The notes below the pieces were generated by a model. The model did no database searches, was not told the DNA's origin, and saw only the letters and a list, made by a program, of their open reading frames with translations. The position numbers were made by a program, and so were the translations under genes. From contig NVRS01000001.1 of NCBI GenBank assembly GCA_002732685.1, positions 31,620 to 39,722 on the forward strand: DNA of 8,103 nt, given 5' to 3'. Source of the DNA: Robiginitomaculum sp. GTDB taxonomy: Bacteria; Pseudomonadota; Alphaproteobacteria; Caulobacterales; Maricaulaceae. Shown in pieces: positions 1 through 5,584 of this stretch (its first letter is position 1; the number at the start of each line of letters is the position of its first letter).

Positions 1-129
1 ATCTTCTGTTTCGAAATGTTCAATCCGGCCCGCGCCAGATTTGCCGGCGAGTATATTGTTCCATACCGTTTCGACCCCGCAGCCTAATGGCGTAACGAGA
101 CCCAGCCCTGTAACAACTACCCGCCGCAC
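1..129 (-). CDS. fabF: Beta-ketoacyl-ACP synthase II, N-terminal fragment (cut by window edge)
   Basis: FabF condenses malonyl-ACP with the growing acyl-ACP chain, the elongation step of type II fatty acid synthesis in the cytoplasm. Only the first 43 codons are present; the gene continues past the left edge, so the Cys-His-His catalytic triad is not visible. The start (M)[15 protein letters not shown] is the typical opening of KAS II enzymes, followed by [15 protein letters not shown] and a conserved-looking IEHFE. The start codon is GTG, 9 bases after the acpP stop and in the same frame; those 9 bases encode no alternative ATG or TTG start. No clear Shine-Dalgarno sequence precedes it, so translation is probably coupled to acpP. 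Directly following acpP is the usual position of fabF in proteobacterial fab clusters. Identification is firm; the exact start is less certain. Confidence 0.93.
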   Translation of the reverse strand, partial: MRRVVVTGLGLVTPLGCGVETVWNNILAGKSGAGRIEHFETED

Positions 130-138
130 TATTGCGAA

Positions 139-375
139 TTAAGCCGTAGCTTCGGTGATGAATTTAACTGCATCGCCAACAGTCTGAATAGTTTCAGCGG
201 CATCGTCAGGGATTTCAATATCGAATTCCTCTTCGAAAGCCATAACAAGCTCAACATTATCCAGGCTATCAGCGCCAAGATCTTCAATAAAGTTTGCTGT
301 TGCAGTTACTCTGTCTTCCTCAACGTCGAGGTGTTCAACAACCATTTTGCTTACGCGGCTAAGTACGTCTGACAT
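139..375 (-). CDS. acpP: Acyl carrier protein
   Basis: AcpP is the small acidic cytoplasmic carrier that holds growing fatty acyl chains as thioesters on a phosphopantetheine arm. The product is 78 residues, a normal ACP length, and highly acidic. The attachment site is the DSL motif in [13 protein letters not shown], with Ser37 (Met counted) as the modified residue; helix II after it carries the usual acidic face that binds partner enzymes. The frame is open for 17 more codons upstream to an earlier ATG at 426. I chose the ATG at 375 because AAGGA lies 7 bases before it and the product then starts MSDVLSRV, as ACPs do. fabF follows after 9 bases and fabG precedes it by 167 bases. That leader carries its own promoter, which fits the much higher demand for ACP than for the enzymes. 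Confidence 0.98.
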   Translation of the reverse strand: MSDVLSRVSKMVVEHLDVEEDRVTATANFIEDLGADSLDNVELVMAFEEEFDIEIPDDAAETIQTVGDAVKFITEATA

Positions 376-382
376 ATGATAA

Positions 383-387
383 TCCTT
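383..387 (-). promoter_or_regulatory. Ribosome binding site deciding the acpP start
   Basis: On the minus strand AAGGA lies 7 bases before the ATG at 375. The upstream in-frame ATG at 426 has no comparable site, so the shorter 78-residue ACP is favoured. Confidence 0.8.
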
Positions 388-481
388 TTCCAATATTGTT
401 GGTGTCGTCAATTCTCTTAAGTGCAATGTTAGAACGCTTACCTAATAATTCAAGAGCTATCCCAACAACGGGCGCCCGATT

Positions 482-510
482 AGCATACGATTCTCACAAT
501 AGCTAGTCAA
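482..510 (-). promoter_or_regulatory. Putative sigma70-type promoter of acpP (-fabF)
   Basis: Reading the minus strand, TTGACT (505-510, 5 of 6 matches to the -35 consensus) is followed by a 17-base spacer and TATGCT (482-487, 4 of 6 matches to the -10 consensus). Transcription would start near 475, giving a leader of about 100 bases. A 10-base perfect palindrome, CGGGCGCCCG (469-478), covers the discriminator and start region; GC-rich discriminators are typical of promoters under stringent control, which is an inference here. A GANTC site, the CcrM methylation target in many alphaproteobacteria, lies in the spacer at 489-493. A weaker second candidate, TTGAAT-16-TAACAT, sits downstream at 426-453. 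Confidence 0.6.
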
Positions 511-542
511 AAGGTACAGTTATTTTCGCTAAATTTTCCGCG

Positions 543-1298
543 CTAAATCATCGCCATACCGCCGTTGACGTGCAGGGTTTGACCTGTGACATAACTGGCT
601 TCGTCGCTAGCAAGGTAAAGTGCGGCGTTCGCTATGTCTTTGCCTGTGCCTAATTTACCCGCCGGAATTTTGGTGAGGATTGCTTCTGTTTGCTTTTCGT
701 TGAGTACATCTGTCATGGGCGAAGCGATAAAACCGGGTGCAATGCAGTTGGCCGTAACACCGCGCACGGCGATCTCAGCAGCTACGGATTTTGTAAAACC
801 GATCATGCCGGCCTTAGAAGCAGCATAATTGGCTTGGCCGGGGTTTCCCGTAACGCCGACAACCGAGGTAATACCGATAATACGTCCCCATCGTGCTTTC
901 ATCATACCGCGCAAGCAGGCTTTGGTCAGGCGGAAATAGGCTTCTAGATTAACTTTCTGCACCAAATCCCAATCGTCAGGTTTCATGCGCATCAACAAAC
1001 CATCGCGCGTTAATCCAGCGTTTGATACGAGTATATCCACAGCACCGTCCATAAGTTCCGCTGCTTGTTTTGGCAGAGCATCAACCGCTTCGCCGTCCGA
1101 CAGATTACACGGTGCTACAAAAGCCCTCCCCCCCAATTCAGAGGCGCCCAGTTCTGCGGCTAGTTCTTCGAGCTTCTCTGCTCGTGTACCTGATAATGTC
1201 ACCAAAGCGCCTTGTGCGTGTAAAAGCCGCGCAATATCACCGCCGAGCCCGCCCGTAGCGCCGGTTACCAATGCCCTATGCCCTGTAAGATTAAACAT
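543..1298 (-). CDS. fabG: 3-oxoacyl-ACP reductase
   Basis: FabG uses NADPH to reduce 3-oxoacyl-ACP to 3-hydroxyacyl-ACP, the first reduction of each fatty-acid elongation cycle. The 251-residue product is a classical short-chain dehydrogenase/reductase. The cofactor-binding TGATGGLG lies at residues 12-19, SNAG at 92-95 (usually NNAG), and the catalytic tetrad is Asn117, Ser145, Tyr158 and Lys162 (YAASK). PG near 188 and the C-terminal TGQTLHVNGGMAMI are also standard for FabG. Two ATGs are possible, 1304 and 1298. GAGGAG touches the first and stands 6 bases before the second, and MFNLTGHRALVTG is the usual alphaproteobacterial FabG opening, so 1298 is chosen. The product is a few residues longer than the usual 245 or so, with the extra length around residues 51-58, encoded next to a run of seven G. 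It follows fabD by 18-24 bases and is almost certainly co-transcribed with it. Confidence 0.97.
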   Translation of the reverse strand: MFNLTGHRALVTGATGGLGGDIARLLHAQGALVTLSGTRAEKLEELAAELGASELGGRAFVAPCNLSDGEAVDALPKQAAELMDGAVDILVSNAGLTRDGLLMRMKPDDWDLVQKVNLEAYFRLTKACLRGMMKARWGRIIGITSVVGVTGNPGQANYAASKAGMIGFTKSVAAEIAVRGVTANCIAPGFIASPMTDVLNEKQTEAILTKIPAGKLGTGKDIANAALYLASDEASYVTGQTLHVNGGMAMI

Positions 1299-1304
1299 GT
1301 TCAT

Positions 1305-1310
1305 CTCCTC
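1305..1310 (-). promoter_or_regulatory. Ribosome binding site deciding the fabG start
   Basis: GAGGAG on the minus strand directly abuts the ATG at 1304, which is too close for initiation, and lies 6 bases before the ATG at 1298, which is ideal. It sits in the short gap after the fabD stop. Confidence 0.8.
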
Positions 1311-1322
1311 GTTTCTTATTTT

Positions 1323-2276
1323 CTATTTTAGTGATTCTGCGAATTTTTCCCCAAAAGCCTCCAAGGCTTCCGGCGTTGATAACGCGGCCCCGTTCACACC
1401 CTTGACGATACGGCGCAGCATACCCGTTAAGACTTTACCTGTCCCGGGTTCTGCAAAGGTTTCTACGCCGTCTTCTGCCATCCATGTGACGCTTTCACGC
1501 CATCGTACCCGGCCCGTGACCTGGCTCACCAAATCGGCTTTTAGTTGGGCCGGATCTGATACAGGCCCAGCCGTGACATTATTAACAACAGGTACAATCG
1601 GAGTTTTCATATTCGCATCTGTCAAAGCATCCGCCATGGCTTCGCCAGCAGTGCTCATCAATTCACAATGGAACGGCGCTGACACGGGCAAGAGCACCGC
1701 CTTGCGCACGCCCAGCTCATTGGCGGCCTCAATCGCGGCATCAACCGCAGCCTTCGCACCGGAAATTACGACCTGCCCATTGGCATTATCATTTGCGATT
1801 TGGCAGACACCGAATTTCGCACCCACAGTCACAGCCTTATCTGCAACATCCAGATCCGCGCCTAATAGCGCCGCCATTGCCCCCTCACCTACAGGAACAG
1901 CCTTTTGCATGGCTTCGCCGCGCAAACGCAACAGTTTGGCCGTCTCGGCCAGAGACAAGCTCCCTGCCGCACACAAAGCTGAATACTCACCCAGAGAATG
2001 GCCGGCTACATAGCTCGCTGCACTGACATCCACACCAAAATCCTGGCTAAGCACGCGCATAACCGCCAGTGAGCAAGCCATCAAGGCCGGTTGGGTGTTG
2101 GCTGTTAGGGTTAGGTCTTCCATAGGCCCTTCCCACATCAAGCGTGACAGATTTTGCGATAAAGCATCATCGACTTCTTCGAATACGCTGCGGGCAGATA
2201 GGAATGCATCCGCAAGGTCTTTGCCCATGCCGACCGATTGCGATCCTTGTCCCGGAAATGTGAAAGCTAATTTCAT
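1323..2276 (-). CDS. fabD: Malonyl-CoA:ACP transacylase
   Basis: FabD transfers malonate from CoA to acyl carrier protein and so supplies the two-carbon extender for every elongation round. The product is 317 residues, a normal length for the family. It opens MKLAFTFPGQGSQSVGMG, whose GQG forms part of the oxyanion hole. The nucleophile elbow GHSLGE is at 92-97 with Ser94 as the acyl-carrying residue; Arg119 (in LRLRGEAMQ) binds the malonyl carboxylate; His203 in SAPFHC is the catalytic base; Gln252 matches the conserved Gln250 of the E. coli enzyme. All expected active-site residues are therefore present. The start has only a weak Shine-Dalgarno (ACGAG about 9 bases upstream) but matches family N-termini. 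It is the first gene of the fab cluster here, with its own promoter in the divergent region shared with rpsF. Confidence 0.97.
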   Translation of the reverse strand: MKLAFTFPGQGSQSVGMGKDLADAFLSARSVFEEVDDALSQNLSRLMWEGPMEDLTLTANTQPALMACSLAVMRVLSQDFGVDVSAASYVAGHSLGEYSALCAAGSLSLAETAKLLRLRGEAMQKAVPVGEGAMAALLGADLDVADKAVTVGAKFGVCQIANDNANGQVVISGAKAAVDAAIEAANELGVRKAVLLPVSAPFHCELMSTAGEAMADALTDANMKTPIVPVVNNVTAGPVSDPAQLKADLVSQVTGRVRWRESVTWMAEDGVETFAEPGTGKVLTGMLRRIVKGVNGAALSTPEALEAFGEKFAESLK

Positions 2277-2310
2277 AAGTGACTCGTTTTAAAGGTAATA
2301 TTTCGCCCTG

Positions 2311-2338
2311 ATTATCGCCTGCTTTCTTTATAAATCAA
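2311..2338 (-). promoter_or_regulatory. Putative sigma70-type promoter of fabD-fabG
   Basis: On the minus strand TTGATT (2333-2338, 4 of 6 matches) is followed by a 16-base spacer and GATAAT (2311-2316, 5 of 6 matches). The start would be near 2304, leaving a leader of about 28 bases before the fabD ATG. Its -35 box lies only 3 bases from a candidate rpsF -35 on the other strand. Confidence 0.5.
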
Positions 2339-2341
2339 GTG

Positions 2342-2369
2342 TTGCGTTTCGAAAAACCATGTGTATGTT
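2342..2369 (+). promoter_or_regulatory. Candidate distal promoter of rpsF-rpsR-rplI
   Basis: TTGCGT (2342-2347), a 16-base spacer and TATGTT (2364-2369, 4 of 6 matches) would start transcription near 2376. That leader, about 130 bases, would contain the whole putative S6:S18 structure. The match is modest and competes with the proximal candidate at 2416-2445. Confidence 0.35.
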
Positions 2370-2415
2370 CCGCCGCTTAACGATTGCGGTCCAGACTGCC
2401 CGTCAGACATGGGGT

Positions 2416-2445
2416 TTGACCAAGGTATGGAACCATCGCTAGCAT
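2416..2445 (+). promoter_or_regulatory. Candidate proximal promoter of rpsF-rpsR-rplI
   Basis: TTGACC (2416-2421, 5 of 6 matches), an 18-base spacer and TAGCAT (2440-2445, 4 of 6 matches) would start transcription near 2452 and leave a leader of about 54 bases. Its -35 is better than that of the distal candidate, but transcripts from it would lack the 5' half of the possible regulatory hairpin. Confidence 0.4.
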
Positions 2446-2480
2446 CTTCCTCGATTATGGGGCCTTCGAGATGTACCGCG
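2437..2480 (+). promoter_or_regulatory. Possible S6:S18-binding leader structure of rpsF mRNA
   Basis: A hairpin can be drawn with CTCGA (2450-2454) pairing TCGAG (2466-2470) around an 11-base loop, extended by CAT (2443-2445) with ATG (2471-2473) across a 4-base bulge. An internal loop follows whose 3' side reads UACCG (2474-2478), and CGC/GCG can close a short outer stem. Published work describes an rpsF leader motif in many bacteria made of a CCG trinucleotide in a bulge beside a hairpin, bound by the S6:S18 complex to repress the operon. The arrangement here resembles that, but the outer stem is weak and I drew it by eye. Confidence 0.35.
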
Positions 2481-2493
2481 CCGCAATTAAATG

Positions 2494-2498
2494 AAGGA
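2494..2498 (+). promoter_or_regulatory. Ribosome binding site deciding the rpsF start
   Basis: AAGGA stands 7 bases before the ATG at 2506. The in-frame ATG at 2491 lies upstream of this site and would add five residues unlike any S6 N-terminus, so it is rejected. Confidence 0.8.
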
Positions 2499-2505
2499 CA
2501 TATAT

Positions 2506-2859
2506 ATGTCATACTACGAACACGTGATTGTTTCACGTCCCGACATTTCAGAGACACAAGTCACCGAAATGATCAACCACCTCACGGAAAGATTCGAAGG
2601 CCTTGGCGCCAAAGTTGTCTCCACCGAATATTGGGGTCTACGCAAGCTTGCTTACCGGATCAACAAACACCGTAAAGCACACTACTCATTCCTAAAGCTT
2701 GATGCACCGCACGAAGCTATGGCCGAAGTAGAACGCCTGCACCGCATCGACGACGACATTCTACGTTATATGAGCATCCGTGTTGATGAGCATAACGAAG
2801 AAGTTTCACCAATCATGAGAAAACGCGACGAGCGCGAACGCCGCCCAGCACGTCGCTAA
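2506..2859 (+). CDS. rpsF: 30S ribosomal protein bS6
   Basis: bS6 binds the central domain of 16S rRNA as a heterodimer with bS18 during assembly of the small-subunit platform. The product is 117 residues with the expected opening MSYYEHVIVSRPDIS and the conserved stretch around YWGLRKLAYRINKHRKAHY (about residues 44-62), where the Arg/Lys residues face rRNA. MSIRVDEHNE marks the end of the ferredoxin-like fold. The C-terminus is a basic tail rich in Arg (KRDERERRPARR). It is the first gene of rpsF-rpsR-rplI, 35 bases before rpsR. The last codons and the stop are duplicated in the gap that follows (see the repeat). Identification is certain. Confidence 0.98.
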   Translation: MSYYEHVIVSRPDISETQVTEMINHLTERFEGLGAKVVSTEYWGLRKLAYRINKHRKAHYSFLKLDAPHEAMAEVERLHRIDDDILRYMSIRVDEHNEEVSPIMRKRDERERRPARR

Positions 2860-2877
2860 TCTGCACGTCGCTAATAG
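2848..2877 (+). repeat. 15-base tandem duplication across the rpsF stop codon
   Basis: GCACGTCGCTAAT occurs at 2848-2860 and again at 2863-2875, a period of 15 bases with 13 of 15 positions identical. The first copy encodes the final Ala-Arg-Arg-stop of rpsF. Because 15 is a multiple of three, the second copy repeats Ala-Arg-Arg-stop in the same frame, giving a second stop behind the first. It most likely arose by replication slippage. Confidence 0.85.
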
Positions 2878-2894
2878 AGAGATAGGAATATATC

Positions 2895-3158
2895 ATGGCT
2901 AGAAAACTAGACATTAAAATTGAAAATCTGCCAGTTCGCAGTCAATTTTCCCGCCGCCGTAAAGTCTGCCCATTCGCAGGCGAAAACGGCAAAACAATCG
3001 ATTATAAAGACCCTAAAATGCTCGCACGTTATATGTCTGAAAAAGGCAAAATCGTACCGTCCCGCATTTCAAGCGTCACCCACAAAAAACAACGTGAACT
3101 AGCCAAGGCGATTAAACGCGCCCGCTTTTTGGCGTTGCTGCCATACGCAGCAAACTAG
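2895..3158 (+). CDS. rpsR: 30S ribosomal protein bS18
   Basis: bS18 pairs with bS6 on the small-subunit platform. The product is 87 residues, a normal length. It shows the basic N-terminal segment, the conserved RRRKVCPF (about 20-27), [24 protein letters not shown] (about 36-59, quoted only as landmarks: [17 protein letters not shown]), and the C-terminal [20 protein letters not shown] that is the family signature. AGGA lies 7 bases before the start ATG. The stop codon TAG is embedded in the ribosome binding site of rplI, so the two genes are tightly linked. Identification is certain. Confidence 0.98.
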   Translation: MARKLDIKIENLPVRSQFSRRRKVCPFAGENGKTIDYKDPKMLARYMSEKGKIVPSRISSVTHKKQRELAKAIKRARFLALLPYAAN

Positions 3159-3161
3159 GAG
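3157..3161 (+). promoter_or_regulatory. rplI ribosome binding site overlapping the rpsR stop
   Basis: AGGAG begins inside the rpsR stop codon (TAG, 3156-3158) and ends 6 bases before the rplI ATG. Ribosomes finishing rpsR are therefore placed at the rplI start, which points to translational coupling. Confidence 0.8.
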
Positions 3162-3167
3162 CCCGTC

Positions 3168-3791
3168 ATGCAAATAGTACTTTTAGAACGGGTGGAAAGC
3201 CTGGGCAATATGGGCGATATCGTCAAAGTGAAGAACGGCTATGCCCGTAACTTCCTATTGCCACAATCCAAAGCCTTACGCGCAACCAAAGCAAACCTTG
3301 TTCGCTTTGAAGCCGAACGTGAGTTCTTGGAAAAACGCAATGCGGAAACCGCTGCAAAAGCTTCCGAAGAGGGTTCAGATCTCGACGGCAAGACTTACAT
3401 TGCTATCCGTCAGGCTGGCGAAACCGGTATTCTTTACGGTTCAGTTACGTCGCGTGATGTTGCCGAACTGATCGGTGATCCAGTGAAACGTGCAATGGTG
3501 GTTCTTGAGCAACCGATCAAAGCTCTCGGTATGCATGATGTTCGCGTCAAGCTTCACCCTGAGGTTAGCATCAATGTCATCATCAACGTTGCCCGTACCG
3601 AAGACGAAGCCGAGCGCCAAGCCGCCGGCGAAGACGTCATCGCCGCGCAGCACAACGAAGATAAAGCTGGTGCCGAAGATGATGCAGCCGAACGTGCTGA
3701 AGTCGCCAAAGAAATGTTCGAAGGCGAACACGGCGATGCAGCCGAAGACGAACTTTCAGAAGCGCCTGCAGAAGAAGCTTCCGAAGACTAG
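3168..3791 (+). CDS. rplI: 50S ribosomal protein bL9 with long acidic C-terminal tail
   Basis: bL9 binds 23S rRNA near the L1 stalk and reaches outward from the large subunit with an elongated two-domain structure. The N-terminal domain is clear: MQIVLLERVESLG, then GDIVKVKNGYARNFLLP (about residues 16-32), the family signature. A long charged helix covers about 40-70, and the C-terminal domain follows with GILYGSVTSRDVAE (87-100), GMHDVRVKLHPEV (121-133) and VIINVAR. The E. coli protein ends near 149; this one has 207 residues. Residues 143-207 hold 25 Asp/Glu among 65 positions and look disordered. Acidic tails of this kind are common in alphaproteobacterial bL9. The gene is last in its operon, with an intrinsic terminator about 20 bases past the stop. 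Confidence 0.98.
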   Translation: MQIVLLERVESLGNMGDIVKVKNGYARNFLLPQSKALRATKANLVRFEAEREFLEKRNAETAAKASEEGSDLDGKTYIAIRQAGETGILYGSVTSRDVAELIGDPVKRAMVVLEQPIKALGMHDVRVKLHPEVSINVIINVARTEDEAERQAAGEDVIAAQHNEDKAGAEDDAAERAEVAKEMFEGEHGDAAEDELSEAPAEEASED

Positions 3792-3811
3792 TCTCAAGCA
3801 AAAGACAAATT

Positions 3812-3848
3812 AAAAAACCCGCCCGATGTTATTCGCGGCGGGTTTTTT
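3812..3848 (+). terminator. Intrinsic terminator after rplI, probably bidirectional
   Basis: A perfect 12-bp stem, AAAAAACCCGCC with GGCGGGTTTTTT, encloses a 13-base loop (3824-3836). Six T lie at the 3' end and T-rich sequence continues. The A-run on the 5' arm gives the same hairpin-plus-T-run on the minus strand, so it can also stop transcription arriving from the convergent gene that ends at 3915. Confidence 0.92.
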
Positions 3849-3914
3849 GTTGTTTCTATGTTCATTTATGGGGTTTCGATCGCTGGTAATTAAGACGTTG
3901 TGTTAGCAAAAAGG

Positions 3915-4346
3915 CTACGCTGTTGCATCAGCACAACCAATGTTTTCTATGCCTTCTTCCAATAATAGCTTCGTAAAGAATTTAATCTCCTCAATTTTGA
4001 AAACAGTTAGTCTTGCTTTGGAAATTCTATCTTTCCTATTTTCTGAATTTAAATTTTTAGGCTGAAAACTCAATTCAAATACACGGTTACCTACATATTC
4101 GAATGATATTAACCTATCCCAATAAATTCTATGGTCAGGCAATTGCCAAATTGTTCTTCCATAAAGGCCAACTTTATCGACCATAAAATGAGTAGCATTA
4201 TATAGCTCAAATTTTTCTTTTACATACTCTGGATAATGTTTTTTTATGAACCCTAGAAAAAATTTTGCCATCGCTATTTCGTACGCAGACCTTTTGGGGC
4301 TCATATCCGTAAAATAATATGGATATAAATTTTGACCAGCTATCAC
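3915..4346 (-). CDS. Uncharacterised AT-rich protein overlapping the VWA gene
   Basis: I do not recognise this 143-residue protein and assign no function. It has no signal peptide or membrane segment and looks like one soluble domain rich in aromatic and charged residues: a helical stretch near YEIAMAKFFLGFIKKHYPEY (about 22-41), a central part with likely strands (TIWQLPDHRIYWDRL, FEYVGNRVFELSF), and a C-terminal helix around IEEIKFFTKLLLEEG. There is a single Cys, near the end. The start is GTG, sharing 4 bases (GTGA) with the stop of the VWA gene, with GGGAG 8 bases upstream inside that gene; this supports translational coupling. A later ATG at 4304 would remove 14 residues. GC content is about 30% (73 of 240 bases in 3961-4200), far below its neighbours, which suggests recent acquisition. 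That the frame is coding rests on its length, natural composition and the overlap. Confidence 0.7.
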   Translation of the reverse strand: MIAGQNLYPYYFTDMSPKRSAYEIAMAKFFLGFIKKHYPEYVKEKFELYNATHFMVDKVGLYGRTIWQLPDHRIYWDRLISFEYVGNRVFELSFQPKNLNSENRKDRISKARLTVFKIEEIKFFTKLLLEEGIENIGCADATA

Positions 4347-5530
4347 CGTGCCAACTCCCGCATAGCACCTTCAATACCTGTTAGTGTCATGGGGAACATT
4401 CTATCTGCGCCTATAATTTCTTGTATCATTGTTGTGGACTGGGAATGGCGCCAATATTGCTCAGGGGTCGGGTTTAACCAAATTAAATGACCGTAGACAT
4501 CCACGAAACGTTTAAGCCAAACGGCACCAGCTTCTTCGTTCCAATGTTCTATGGCACCGCCTTTGACCGCGATTTCGTAGGGGCTCATGCTCGCATCACC
4601 AACAAACACCACACGGTAATCGGACGGGTATTTGTGCAATATATCCCAAGTCGGGGTCACCTCGCGCATACGGCGGATATTATCCGTCCAGACATTTTCG
4701 TAGATACAATTGTGAAAATAGAAATTCTCCAGCCGTTTAAATTCACTGCGCGCCGCCGAAAACAATTCCTCTGCCTGCAATATATGCGCGTCCATAGAAC
4801 CGCCAATATCAAAGAAGGTTAGCACCTTAACCGCATTGCGTTTCTCGGGCCGCATTTTAATATCGAGGTAGCCTTTGCGAGCCGTAGAATTGATTGTGTC
4901 GTCGATATCAAATTCTTCGTGGGCACCTTCGCGGGCAAATTTCCGCAGGCGTCTAAGCGCGATTTTAATATTGCGGGTTCCCAGTTCCCGGTCCCCGTCC
5001 AAATTTCTAAACTGGCGTTTATCCCAAACCTTGACAGCACGGCCGTGGCGACCTTTGTCCTGACCAATACGCACACCTTCAGGGTTATAGCCGTGGGCTC
5101 CGAACGGCGAAGTGCCGCCAGTGCCGACCCATTTATTACCGCCCTCATGGCGTTCGTTTTGTTCTTCGAGACGTTTTTTCAGCGTCTCCATCAATTTCTC
5201 TAAATCACCAATGGCTTCGATTTCAGCCATTTCTTCGGGGCTTAGAAATTTCTCTGCCATTTTCTTGAGCCAATCATCCGGAATATCTTGGTCGTTTTCA
5301 CCAAACAAGTCCGTCAGATAATCCATGCCGCGAAATACGTGGGCGAACACTTGATCGAACTTATCCAAATTGCGTTCGTCCTTAACCAACGCCGCCCGCG
5401 CGACATAATAAAACCCGTCGACCGTTTCCCCGGTGACCTCTTTATCCAACGCCTCAAGCAGGGTCAGATATTCACGGATAGACACCGGAACATTAGCGGC
5501 ACGCAGCTGGGAAAAAAAATCATGAAACAT
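4343..5530 (-). CDS. CoxE-like von Willebrand factor A domain protein
   Basis: This 395-residue cytoplasmic protein belongs to the CoxE-like VWA family (the COG3825 type), whose members usually act with a MoxR AAA+ ATPase in maturing or remodelling other proteins; its own target is unknown. The N-terminus, PVSIREYLTLLEAL (about 15-28), and the glycine-rich GGTSPFGAHGYNPEGVRIGQ (138-157) are family landmarks. A charged helical stretch near 96-128 links them. The VWA domain starts near 233 with VKVLTFFDIGGSMD; its metal-binding MIDAS reads Asp241-x-Gly-x-Ser245 instead of the textbook DxSxS. VFVGDASMSPYEI (308-320) and the end MTLTGIEGAMREL complete it. The start agrees with the family but has no clear Shine-Dalgarno. 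Eight T in a row (codons 4-7) make the start prone to slippage. No moxR gene is in the window. An AT-rich orphan overlaps its stop, and the FAD monooxygenase lies 54 bases upstream. Confidence 0.88.
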   Translation of the reverse strand: MFHDFFSQLRAANVPVSIREYLTLLEALDKEVTGETVDGFYYVARAALVKDERNLDKFDQVFAHVFRGMDYLTDLFGENDQDIPDDWLKKMAEKFLSPEEMAEIEAIGDLEKLMETLKKRLEEQNERHEGGNKWVGTGGTSPFGAHGYNPEGVRIGQDKGRHGRAVKVWDKRQFRNLDGDRELGTRNIKIALRRLRKFAREGAHEEFDIDDTINSTARKGYLDIKMRPEKRNAVKVLTFFDIGGSMDAHILQAEELFSAARSEFKRLENFYFHNCIYENVWTDNIRRMREVTPTWDILHKYPSDYRVVFVGDASMSPYEIAVKGGAIEHWNEEAGAVWLKRFVDVYGHLIWLNPTPEQYWRHSQSTTMIQEIIGADRMFPMTLTGIEGAMRELAR

Positions 5531-5584
5531 ATTGGAATACTAACTTACTAAGCGTCTTTTGACCAGTTACAGATTACATTAATA

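Noticed and set aside
1128..1134. Run of seven C (G on the coding strand) in fabG as a possible frameshift
   Set aside because: The frame before and after it encodes a normal FabG, so no frameshift is present; only a small length difference lies nearby.
985..2013. A 342-codon open frame on the plus strand, antisense to fabG and fabD
   Set aside because: It runs across the end of one clear gene and the start of another, is very rich in Ser, Ala and Pro, resembles no family, and lies opposite two well-identified coding genes.
2312..2557. An 81-codon minus-strand frame in the divergent region
   Set aside because: It overlaps the rpsF start and the promoters, has no ribosome site or recognisable motif, and is explained by chance.
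3441..3731. Minus-strand open frame opposite rplI
   Set aside because: Its residues mirror the acidic repeats of rplI on the other strand; there is no independent evidence for coding.
3904..3917. Small inverted repeat TAGC/GCTA at the end of the orphan gene as a terminator
   Set aside because: The stem is only 4 bp with no T-run; the strong two-way terminator at 3812-3848 already serves this end.
4819..5203. Open frames on both strands inside the VWA gene
   Set aside because: They are alternate-frame shadows of a gene with strong family landmarks.
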